64,000 nucleotides of DNA from Tubulanus polymorphus (Eukaryota; Nemertea; Palaeonemertea; Tubulaniformes; Tubulanidae). Under the pieces are notes generated by a model. The model did not search any database, had not been told where the DNA came from, and saw only the letters and a list, made by a program, of their open reading frames with translations. The stretch spans positions 8,732,850 to 8,796,849 of the forward strand of contig NC_134029.1 of assembly GCF_964204645.1 (NCBI RefSeq). Direction: 5' to 3'. Positions within the stretch are counted from its first letter, which is position 1, and the number at the start of each line of letters is the position of its first letter. The translations under genes were made by a program, and so were the position numbers. Below, piece by piece: positions 53,155 to 64,000 of the stretch.

Positions 53155-55925
53155 TGCGCCGAGTTATCAACTCGAAATTAATTCAGTTTTCTCAGAACAG
53201 ATTTTTAGAAGTTTATTAATTTGTTAATACACGTCTGTAACCTACGAAGGCCTCCTGGGCACATTGATTGATTTTTAAAACATTTTTTCAGCCATATCTA
53301 TCCGCGTCTATATAAAAAGCACAGATAAGCATGGCGGACTTTTCTGCACCTTTATAAAGACGCATATAAATATGTCTCGGAAAATGTAAACAAAAAATAA
53401 ATCAATGTCCCCAGCGCGCCGTCGTAGTAACCGAACATTAATGGAGTCTTTTAATCTCAAAAAACATTTTTATTTAAAGAGTTTTATAACTAGTCCCTGT
53501 TACAACAAAATGCATAAATCGTAAAGAGCTTTGAGATTGTTTTAATGTAAAGCGCTTTTAGAATGATCATTATCATTGTTATTAATTCCTAGATAGTAAG
53601 TCGTAATAAACCAGGTTTTTTCAGTTAAAAGTGATATTGGGGTGACGTATATGCCGAGTAAGCAACTCGAAATAAACTTCAAAAATTACTTTCTACCGAG
53701 AAAATATCATATTCCGAGTTGTTGCTAAGTTGAATAAACCTCAAATTGCTTTTCAGATTGCTGTTTGACTTAAAATATTTCTGTGGCCTCCGATGAATTT
53801 TTTTTTGAATAATTCAAAAAATGAAGCGCGTCAGATGACCAATGCGAATCTTATAGTAGATTCATTAAGTAATTTGGGCATATTTTGGACCGACATCATA
53901 ATGCATTTATGTATCACATGAGATACTAATTCTGCAAAAATCATAAAGAATAAGATGAAAAAAGTAGAATAGTTCTTACCTGTAAACAACAGACCCCAAC
54001 TTGGACTGATTGAACTACGTGTACGAATAACACTCTTATATAGACCAAGTAAGAGCTTAACTTTGCAATTACCTAACATAATTCTATTCAAATCTAGACA
54101 TCGTTAAAATTGGTAAGGTAATTGCACAATTGAATTATCGTTCTTTTAAACCGCGTTACTCCAATTAATCTTTCTTCAACGGAAAGAATTAGCAGTAATC
54201 AATAGCTTTACAAAGCCGGCATCCAGAAATAAGTCGTATTTTTAGTTTGTAAGGCGGTTAATTCGAAGTACGTGAAATAAATCTATCATAGCCATCTGTC
54301 CGTTACGATATAGAATAAAAACCGTCTCAAGTAATTCGTACTAATTAATTTGTACATTGTCTGTAAATAGGATTTCTGTATTTATTTGTGTCCAGTAAAG
54401 ATATTAATACAATAACAATAATAATAATAACAATGATGATAATGAAATTTCATATGATTCAATCTTATATAGCGCTCAATATCACGATGAGTCAAAGCAC
54501 TGTACAGAAAAATATACCACATTACAGATCCATTGAGCTAAAACATTTCAGTTGTAAGATTCATTAAAAAATGTGTGATTTATTAAGTTTTTTCTTAAAA
54601 ATTTGAACTGACCCAATCTCCCGAATATATTTTGGAAGTAAGTTCGATAGTATTGGAGGGATAAAACTAAAAAATTGGCTAACAATATTTCTCTTTCGGG
54701 TAGGAGGTTTATACGAAATAGATTTATCATGACCAGATCTAAGATGACGACTATAGGACCCAGGACCCAATTCAACAGTTGTGAGTTAGAGTTAACTCTG
54801 AGTTAAAGTTAGTTCATTTTAAATTAGTTAATTTCGAGTTGACCCAGTTCCACAGTTGTGAGTAAAGATTTAACTCAGTTAGCTAGGAGTATATTATACG
54901 GTAATAAAAGCTGAGACAGATAAGTTGTGGCAATGGGTTTTAGTCAAGGGAAACAAAGAGATCCGAACGATGTAAAGCAATATACAAACAGACAGGCATC
55001 ATTATTTTCATTAATTTTGGATAACTCTGTATCTTCGATTCTGGTGCACGGTCTAACTGGGAATTCATTTCTTGTGAAGAAAATAGCATGCACGGTGTTC
55101 CTGAAAATTCAATTTCATTTTCAGCTAGAAATTTATCTCAGAAAATAAATTCACTTTAAATTTACTTTAAACAAATCTTTAATTATCTGCAAGAAAAAAG
55201 GACATTGCTACCAATTTCTTTCTCATATATTTCGTGATCAAAAAATCTTGGCGTGGCTCGAATCAGCCACTATAGTATGCCGACTGTAATACATTGACAT
55301 ACCTCGGCTACCTGCAAACGGAATACTGCTAGTTGAAAGAACTACTGCATTCGCTAGGACTCGCAAGCCTGTGAAAAACACTGGTGGCATCGTGGCATCT
55401 CCATTACCACTAAGCTGCAAATGCTGCTCTCATTGGCCCTCAAAGGTGTGCCGATATTGGAAAGCATATCGACGCCTCTGAGATAACTGTTATCGTATCG
55501 GCCATACAGCGCTGAAGCTATATGAGTGTGTTACTGACCTCCCAGACCCTTCCTTTCATCAGCATCAGAAAAAAACTGAATTGATTTGTGCATGTAAAGT
55601 GAGAAAAAACGGCTCTAATGTAAATCATCTTTGGTAGCATCACTCTTGAACGGCTTCACAAAATCATGGACCGCACTGGGGATGATGGCCTGGCGAGCTG
55701 AAAACATGGTGATAAAATGCTGTTGTCGGCTATTCCTCTTTTCTGTGAAATAGGACTAAACCGCTGTTGTCTCTTTAGTCGACATCCTGGGACAAGATGA
55801 CAGGCTCTGAGACTGACGATGATTCTGACCGTAATAACTGCTGATGACGTGGCATTCACATCTGAACTATACATTGAACATGCTTTATAGATATAGATGT
55901 AGATGTCAAAAATCATGAAACAAAT
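53155..55925. other. Intergenic region between the vWA and fibrinogen genes
   Basis: No gene was recognised. GTCCCCAGCGCGCCGTCGTAG near 53405-53427 looks like another transposon end related to the one at 53154. An element of repeat family C lies at 54760-54885, and a non-coding stretch at 55240-55860 has scattered short frames. Confidence 0.45.
54760..54885. repeat. Dispersed repeat family C, copy
   Basis: Two adjacent half-units each read CCCA(G/A)TTC(C/A)ACAGTTGTGAGT followed by AACTCTGAGTTA-type sequence. They match 36815-36850 and 58935-58985. Confidence 0.6.
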
Positions 55926-55929
55926 CTCT

Positions 55930-55935
55930 TTTATT
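55930..55935 (-). terminator. Poly(A) signal of the fibrinogen-domain gene
   Basis: AATAAA on the minus strand lies about 172 nt downstream of the stop at 56107. Confidence 0.5.
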
Positions 55936-56106
55936 TCATAAGATTTTAAGTATTGTGCATACACAATGTATAGAATGCATATTTTACAGGTTCAATCAGA
56001 TGCATAGCGTGAAATACTCTAGTAAAAGAGAAAGTCATTTTACAGTAGAAAGCACCCTGTTAATATTCCGCACAATCAGAAAACAATTTACCACTGTGAC
56101 AGGTAT

Positions 56107-58678
56107 CTACGGGTTTAAGGGCCTGATTTTCATTTCAGCGCGTTTTAGTGAGTAAAAGTCCGATTGTTTTAACGTGTACCACACGGTACCGTCGGCAAAC
56201 GTCTGTCCTCCTCTGGAGTACCAGGATGTATGATAGACCCCGTTCAGGTTGCTGAAATAACAACTATTGTACCACCATCCACCCTTGTTGTCCGTCGCGC
56301 AGTTTCTCGCGTGCAAATCGTTGTCCACGTCCTCGGCGCTGAACGCCATATTATCGTGGTAACTCAAAGAGTCGCCGGCGTTACCTTGGTAACCGTTCAC
56401 GTGAATACGGTATTGGCTGACTTCATCGTCGATTAGGAAGTTCGTGTATTCCGCGTAAGCCCGATTTCCCTCCCAGTCCCACAGGTCGATGCGTAGCATA
56501 TACTTCTTCTGGTTGGTCAACTTGTACAGCATCTCGTTACCGATCCAAAATTCGTCGTACGGGTTTCCGAAACCGAATTTGTATTCCAACCAGCGCCGGT
56601 TGAAATTCAGCGAACCGTGAATGCGTCTCTGCAGAACCAACCAACCTGTCTTGTTGAACATCTCGCAGTATACGCTCTCCCACGTCGTCGAACCTTTCGG
56701 TTTGATCTGATAGACAGCCGGAGTCTTGTATCCGAATCGGTAAACATCGTGACAATCTGCAAAGAGTTAAATAAGGAATACTGCGGAATCGGTATACACT
56801 CTGCCTCACGGAAAGAATGGGACCCGCTATTAGAGGTATTATACATCATATGGACGTCGAATAAGCAGTGAACTGTGAGCGTTTACTACAGTTAACTGCT
56901 TAACAGCCAATATGATGCGCTGTGACATCAGGCGCATTACCAATAGTCGACCTTAAAGAACTAAATGCAGCATAGTAGAGGCCAAATATACAAGTCCAAT
57001 AAGAATGCCCGCTATCATAAATCGATAATCTGTAGACAAAATGAAATGACTGACGCATGAGATTATGTCACTTTTTATACCTGTTGCACAGTCATTTTCA
57101 CCAGTCTAAGGCCGATTTAGTTCTATAGCCAATCTAACAACTCGCTATGTTTTGGACCACTTCTGGACTGAGTCGACTGGACTGTCACGATTGTGGCCTG
57201 TTTCAGTGAATACGTCGTAACGCGTTCTTAAATCGAGTTGATGAGTGATAATATACATTGATAGATCGTTGCCCTCGCCTGTTTGCACGACCTCCGACGA
57301 TGATTCCCGAATCATATCTTACCTTGAGGTACATTTTCATCGGTAATATCCACAGCTGTTTTCGGCGCTCGTTTCTGGTTCGCATTCGGGTCTGAAATGA
57401 ATAATGATCGTCGTTGGAAACACTGGAGTGCGCATTTCGGAAACTTCTATTAATCAAAGAAGATACGAATGGAAGATCAATTGAATAATGCCCACAAAGG
57501 GGAATTTCGTAGAATATTTTGAAGTACGAAAAAAAGGATTTCGAAAATCGGAGTTTGAATTGCTTGTTTGACACGGGAGAGCACGTATGATGCACGTAAG
57601 TGTATGAAGTAATAGGTTATACGCACTCGGCCGGTCAACGGGTATAGTCGTCATGTTGAAGTCGTTATCATTTCCTCCGATTTTGATGATAGCCCTTTGT
57701 AGGTACGAATTTTCGTAACGAAGCAACGCCAGCTGGTCTTGAATCTTCGAATTCGACATGCGAATCCGTGTTTGCAGTCCGCGAAGATCTTCGATTTCCA
57801 TGCGCAGCAGGTTTATGTTTCGTTTGATCTCGTCGGTGATGCCTTGTTGTTCGCTCTGCTGCAACTTCATCGCCGTGCCTTGCGACAGTATCTCTTGTAG
57901 CGTCTCTTTGCCGGAATTTTTGAATTTCACCATGTCCGACTGCAGATCGCTGTGGGCCAGCGTAAGCTGTTGGATGCCGCGTTGAAGGTCTTGGATCTCC
58001 CGCTTGATCAGAAGCCATTCGGCTTTCAAGTCGCCTATCTCGTTACGGAGTGAGGCGAACTTCGTCTGCAGACTGTCGGACTGAACTTTGAGGTCGTCCC
58101 CTAACGAAATCAGCTGCTGTTGTCCGTCGGTGGTCAGGGTAGCACCGTCGCTACCTGGGCTAGTTGCTCGAGCCTTCAATTTTAACTTGTCTTGCTTGGT
58201 TTCTAAAGCGAGCAGCTAATTAATGGAAAACATATCATAAATATCCTGCCAAACATAATGCCATCTTATTCTCACGTTAGGAATTTACATGTCGAAGACG
58301 GACTGGCTATAGGAGCCAACGAACAATTCGTAAACCTACCTTAACTCGAAGTTCTTGCTGGTCGATTCTCATCTTTACCGATTCGAGTTTATGTTCGAGA
58401 ACTTGCTTCTCGACGTGATGCGTCAAATTCTTCGACTGCAGCAATTCCCTGAGCAGCTCGTTCTTGAAGCGATATAGCTCCTGCGTAAAATACGAAGATA
58501 TGTTGCGATCTCGGATGTCCATCGCTTCCAGGCGTCTGGTGACGTCTTCGTTCGGTTTCCACACGTGGAAACTGTACACGCAATGTTGCTGGTCGTTCGA
58601 AGTGACGGCTACGGCACCGGTAGGAGCCCACGCCACTAAGGCCCCCGAAAGAAATATCGGTATGATAGACAGTAGCAT
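56107..58678 (-). CDS. Angiopoietin-like protein: signal peptide, coiled coil, fibrinogen C-terminal domain
   Basis: Secreted protein of about 541 residues. Exons: 58678-58340, 58194-57627, 57391-57323 and 56756-56107 (TAG stop), with phases 0, 1, 1 in frame. The ATG at 58678 opens a signal peptide, MLLSIIPIFLSGALVAWAP. The next block has CVYSFHVWKP, resembling the C-x-Y-x-F start of angiopoietin-type coiled-coil regions. Residues from about 50 to 300 are heptad-rich and Leu/Gln/Lys-rich, fitting a coiled coil that makes dimers or trimers. The last exon is a full fibrinogen-related domain: DCHDVYRFG, WLVLQRRIHGSLNF, FGNPYDEFWIGNE, the calcium-site run DVDNDLHARNCA, then GGWWYNSCYFSNLNGVYH. 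Conserved Cys pairs are present. In invertebrates such proteins serve as lectins or signalling ligands; which one cannot be told here. The acceptor at 58194 (CCAAG) is weaker than TTTAG at 58203, but only the first keeps the phase. Confidence 0.9.
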
Positions 58679-59842
58679 TTTCGTAGAAAGACCACACGTT
58701 ACATCGTACTCCGAACTATCGGAGTTAAATGAGAACGCCAAGTATGATGAATGGTTTACATCCGGATAAGCAATTTAATGAATATAAACATGACCCCGAT
58801 ATCCCCTTCTAAACGAGTGAGGTCTGACGTAACCTGAAATCGATTCAAAACATTCAACTCGAATGCTTGTAAAGAACAAAGGCAAATTCCTTCGGCGCAT
58901 CATTCATGCGCCATTAATTCGCCTATTATTGAATTCCGAACCCCAGATCCACAGTTGTGAGTAAGAGTTAAATTTAATTTTCCTGAATCTGGATCCTGGA
59001 GTCCAAGTTTGACACATTCAAAATTTGCCCTTGTCCGTCACAAGCTTTAGGGATTAAACCCTAGGAATAAATCCAGAAAGAAATCAACCAAATCAAAGAA
59101 TTTTCGTTTAGGAAAAATTCAATTATTTTCTTCATGACAAATTATCAATCCATTATATTGAAATTAAGTATTATATGCGTTAAATGGTCCTTTAAAGACA
59201 TCACATTTTGAATATTTAGCATACATTAATTTGGAACAAACAACTAAATGAAATATTTGCATTACACACATCAGCGAATTTCTGCGAAATAATAACCTAC
59301 TGTTAAAAGCTGAAATTACGTCCTGACAACGAAAATAACAGACCAGCTGTTCAATGAAATGTATACAATCAACATTATCAACAATCAAAAATTATGTTTT
59401 AAGCGTCGGTGCCTAATGCATCAAGGTAAACGAACGACATTGCAATTAACAGCTTCGCAGGCCCGTATTTAGGGGGTGGTTCAGATGCCTACCTTAACAA
59501 CATTTGAGCATTGATTTAAAACATTCACTCATTGGTAACACTTTTTTGTCATTCGTTTTCGCTCAAAACATGCAAATACTTCCAAACTTAGTTCATTTCG
59601 AAGCAAAATTGTAGGAAATAAGAAGCAAACTTCACCCCAAACAAGCTATAGGAGTTGTAATATAGCTTCTCTTTGCATCTCATTTGTCCAAAATTTTCTA
59701 CGTGACATCTCCCATGACCCGATACAGCATGGCTACCTAACAAAAAGTTCCACTTTCTAGAAAAAAGTTCCACTTCCATGAAAAAGGTTCAACGTTCATG
59801 GAAATAAAACCCTCGTTTTGCCCGCAAACGATAAAACGTGTA

Positions 59843-60014
59843 ACGCACACGGGACGAAAAACGTTTTCAAATCAAGCAGTGCTTGTTTCGCGAAAAACGT
59901 TTTTCAGTTCGGCGTTTTGTGTTTTGCCTCCCCCGCACACGGCATGGCAAAAAACATCGAAAACGTTTTTTTGACGAGGAAAAAACGTTTTTTCGGTGCC
60001 GTGTGCGTTGGGCT
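59843..60014. repeat. MITE with CGCACACGG termini
   Basis: The left end, CGCACACGGGACGAAAAACG, is the approximate complement of the right end, CGTTTTTTCGGTGCCGTGTG. Internal copies of CGAAAAACGTTTT make it highly self-complementary. It is related to 29498-29578. Confidence 0.7.
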
Positions 60015-61310
60015 TAACGCGTCCATTCAATCAGTTTCACGATGATCTCAGAATCGAGCAAATCCGTTTCATAACATATCGTATATTCATTGGCCAAGGC
60101 ACTGATGATCATAAGTGCTTACATCAGTTGAAGAACCTCTTCGGTTTTAGCACTAGTTCCGATCGAGGTCGGAAGTTTACTCTCATACGAACCCAATTGC
60201 GCAGTAAAGGCGTAGTCTTACGTTGCTGGTGAATTTCATTTGTATTCATGCAAACCCAAAACTGCGAGAAACATCTACGAATTAAAAGACCAGATCAGTT
60301 GAACGTTAAAATCACGACTTCGCATCAGGATCATGGGGCATACTTATGTGCAGTCATCGCTGCAAGGCGAGTATTTAAAACTGCGCAAGTATTCCGTGAC
60401 TTCAGTACATATTCGTAGTCTTAAACGTTACCGAAACAAATAGAGAATATACTCACATTTAACCGAACATTTCATCTAATGGCTCAGAATTTGGGAGAAT
60501 TTATCAATGAAAGTGCGTATAACCTTAATGGGATACTGGCAACAAAATACCGGGTTATCCGTAGTGAAAATCAGTTTGTTTTCGATGAAATTCGAACTTG
60601 ATTTTGAAGATTCAAAATCCGAAAGTTCTCACTCAGTTTATCGTATTGATTTCACTGAAAATTGATTAACTAATCGGATAAGTTGACTTGAATTTATGTA
60701 GAAGAAATTGAAGCGCAGTGTCACTAGCGATCCTTCCGGATTATGGCCCAACCCTCGCTTCCCTCAGTAACCTTGCCGGTATCCCATTGTCTGTAATCTC
60801 AACCTGTGCCTTTATCTTATTTGTTATTCGTAGTGATGTACGCCTTGACTGCGCAAGCGACCAGCGATCGCATAAAATGTCACACTTGATTTTACAACCG
60901 AGAATCTAATATCACGCGATTTAATAAACACATCAGGGGTTTTGTTTTTCTGGCAAATGGCCAACTACAAGCATACAAGTATCATGTATATATTTCAGAT
61001 ATGCGTGGCTCAATATGTTGTTAGTGTAAAAAGCAGCATATCTGACTCTCAGCGAGGAATAAGAAAGAAGTGTTCAGCATTTCGTGAACCGCAAATCGGC
61101 TAACGGCAGAAAGTGCTGATATTACTTTCAAACACTACTTTAAAAGTTTATTCAAGTTACTCTATGTCATAAAATACTAGTTTAAATGTGACGTCTAGAA
61201 ACAAAGTTACCTATATTACTACCATAAACATTATCAAACGTCTCTTAATATCTACCATATACACTAAACTCAAGCTTATTACTCATAATGGAGAAAGTTT
61301 CGACACCGTT

Positions 61311-61568
<258 letters not shown>

Positions 61569-61905
61569 GTAGTGATATAGTCGTAAACAATTTTAAAAAC
61601 GTTAAAATTGTCGCCGTATTTTCATCCCTGATAAATGAACGACCAGTCCTTCACGGATCCTCAGTCATCAGCACTTCTAAATAAATAAATAAATCTCCCT
61701 TTTTCGCCCACTCCCATCATCTTATTCGAAACTGGACTCATTTGTTTTCTGTTGTTTCTAAAATCATCGTTCACCCTTCCATAACTAGACTATTACGTAT
61801 ATGTTTACAGATCACAGACAAATCGGTAGGTTTTGAATTCAGCCGTCACCTACGGTCCCGTTTAAACCCGTTTGATTCCGACAAGACGATCGCCCGCCGT
61901 CCAAC

Positions 61906-63792
61906 TCATAACTGCGTATACAAATGCGTGTGATACAGATCGGAGTTCATAGCCGGTAAATTCGTTCCCAAATGACACGGGCTGTTTTGTATGACGTGAT
62001 TGTGATGAGGCGGTTGCGTTGGGACTACTTCGTGGATGAGATCGGCGATTTCCTGGCGTAAACCGGTCACGATTTCTCGTTTCAGGTACTCCAGTTCGGT
62101 CTGCGTGAGAAACGTACCGGACGTCGACGTGGGCATCGTATTTCCGATCTCGCTAGGCGGCGCCGGTCCCTGCATGTTGCTAGAGCGCAGATTTCGTAAA
62201 ATGTCCCTCTTCAGATTGTCAAGGTGACCCGTAGCGCGTGCTGCCTCGCGCTTCCTGTCCTCCCTTAATTCGTACCTGCAATTAGATCCAGCATGATTTT
62301 CGGCATGATATTCCACGGACACGGTCAAAACACAATTTCAAGCTACGTGAAGTTCATTAATGAATCATTTTCACTTCTTTGTGTTATTAAGTCTACTAAC
62401 ACGACTTAAGAATATCTCAAGAGTTTGCTTTCTGTTCAAAAAAGCCTATGGGAAATCCAAGATATTACAACTTGGTTGTTTCATGTAGAATTACACCCAT
62501 AATGTTATTCCCCGGAGTTTTGAAAATTATTTTCCTCTAAGAAATCAGTTCAACAACCGTTTTACCAGAAACTATGGTGGCTGATTCGGGCCATAATCGT
62601 AATATGTCACTTTTTCTTCTCCGTATTTAATTTTCTTTTCCTTTCTTTTATAGGACTGCTTTCTTGTACAAGCGAACATTCGCATCAAAGCAGTCCTTCG
62701 TCTATAACGTAGTATTACATTTCTAATGCATTTGTTTATTCACTTATTCCGTTAACATTTTACATGAGAATAAATGATATCGTATCATACCATATGATAT
62801 CGTACGGTACCTTAAACTGGATATATCCTGTTTAATTTCCAGTAGATCGTCTTCATTGACGCCATCTTGTCGCAACTGTTTCTTCGTCTGGTGTATGTAC
62901 CTGCTCACAAGGCGTCGCATTACCTCCTTTAAAGAAAAACAGCACGCGACGTTGAGCACCGATTCAATCATGCATATAGTTACAATGCGCCGGTGTGGTA
63001 TCGATTATTTCGAAAAAAGAGCGCAGTACATAGGGGACCTATTAAGAGACACGTTTTTCCGAAAGAACGTTAGATACATTTATACATCTTAAGGATGGGT
63101 CAAACGTAATGACGGGGAAGCTTAAGATCGATACAACGAACTTTTCGAAAGAAAAGCTTGCCGATCGTCGATTGCCGTTGCCCAACTACGGGTAGTTGTG
63201 TGATCTTATGAGTATTTGTCAGAGCAATATACTGTGGATTCTATCAGTGTCTTTTACAAAAACAACAATAGAAAACATTGTAGATATGATTGGCCACCTT
63301 TTGAGTCTGCATCCGTCACAGCGATGCGATGTATACCGTTTGCCTACCGAGCCCCGGAGGTGAAATGATGGAAATATTCTTTTCTTTTCGTAGGAACGAA
63401 AACCACTACATTTTATATGGTGAAAAATATATTCCTTTCGTGCGAACGAAATAATCTATTCGCGGGAACGCATTGTATGACACGGTGAACTAATATTAGT
63501 CGTTTCATTAAAAATAGTTTTGTTTCCTGGGGAATGGTCATCATTTCAAAAATTCCAATGTAAAGATTATATCGTTCCGACGAAAATATACATTTTCACC
63601 CCACACGTCACCTACGCGGGGCTCCGTTTTTACCTGATATATTTGTCGTTCGTTTTCTTTCGCTTGCTCGGCCAGGTCTGAGTTCGGTGAGTTATTCGCC
63701 TGAGTCAGGTTGATCGCGCCGCGCGCTGCTGGTTGACTTTGTTGCGGATGCACAACGTGTCCATGGTGACTATCGCCATTGTAAGTTGGTCT
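61906..63792 (-). CDS. TRPC-type cation channel, C-terminal exons only (partial)
   Basis: Cytoplasmic C-terminus of a transient receptor potential canonical channel; the membrane part lies beyond the right edge of the window. Exons: 63792-63634 (phase 0 to 0), 62926-62811 (phase 0 to 2) and 62275-61906 (TGA stop). They give about 213 residues. The diagnostic block is EVMRRLVSRYIHQTKK followed by DLLEIKQDISSLRYEL, which matches the conserved TRPC/TRP-gamma segment after the TRP box that includes the calmodulin/IP3-receptor-binding region. The exon before it has a Gln/His-rich insert (HHGHVVHPQQSQPAARG). The last exon is rich in charged helix (LKREIVTGLRQEIADLIHE), probably a coiled coil for tetramer assembly, and then a His/Pro-rich tail. 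It could belong to any TRPC subgroup; the full gene is needed to place it. Confidence 0.85.
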
Positions 63793-64000
63793 CTGTAACA
63801 ATAACAAATGGGGAATAATAAAATACGCTCAGAGACCACGATAACAGGAAATGATTATTTTCTCAATTACACCATTCGCTTTGATTTTCATTATATTTGC
63901 TATATTGCCGCGGGTACCAATGCCTAGTGGTGGAAAAATATCCCCGGTATAAAAGTTTCATGGCAGAAATCCCCGTCTAACATCTGACAGGTAAAAAAAA

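Noticed and set aside
57668-58018. Minus frame of 116 codons rich in Arg and His
   Set aside because: It is a shifted reading of the coiled-coil exon of the fibrinogen gene.

Overview
The window reads as nuclear DNA of an invertebrate metazoan, AT-rich, with compact multi-exon genes, GT/AG introns, long (AT)n tracts and many short dispersed repeats. No bacterial, organellar or viral gene structure is visible. An intronless class A receptor of a divergent type, a secreted multi-vWA protein, an angiopoietin-like fibrinogen protein and a TRPC-type channel together fit a marine lophotrochozoan (mollusc, brachiopod or annelid grade). The species cannot be named from the sequence.

Layout. 1-3.1 kb: no gene seen. 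3.1-10.9 kb, minus: a complete ovo/OVOL zinc-finger transcription factor in five coding exons with a TATA promoter at 10.90 kb and a 5.5 kb first intron. That intron holds a plus-strand TATA box and a possible small coding exon (9.90-10.27 kb). 10.9-19.0 kb: intergenic, with a 215-bp (AT)n tract and an inverted-repeat element. 19.05-20.21 kb, plus: an intronless seven-transmembrane receptor. 22.1-24.7 kb, minus: a cysteine-rich secreted or GPI-anchored protein whose 5' end is unresolved. 28.3-37.9 kb, minus: a complete 10-exon SLC22 organic-ion transporter. 38-42.4 kb: dispersed repeats only. 42.5-52.1 kb, minus: a 26-exon gene for a secreted protein of about 1,372 residues with four degenerate vWA domains, a duplicated Pro/Ser/Lys-rich linker array and a Cys/Met/Ser/Gly-rich tail. 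52.3-55.9 kb: transposon-like repeats. 56.1-58.7 kb, minus: a complete four-exon angiopoietin-like fibrinogen-domain protein. 61.3 kb: a second (AT)n tract. 61.9-63.8 kb, minus: the last three exons of a TRPC-type cation channel that continues beyond the right edge.

The genes do not form a pathway; six of the seven main genes lie on the minus strand and the receptor is the exception. All exon joins given were derived by hand from splice consensus and reading phase, and the phases close in frame for ovo, SLC22, the vWA gene and the fibrinogen gene. The strongest candidate for something undescribed is the vWA gene: its domains share an ISP motif, have lost intact MIDAS metal sites, and are joined by almost exclusively phase-1 exons, a modular matrix or adhesive protein architecture.
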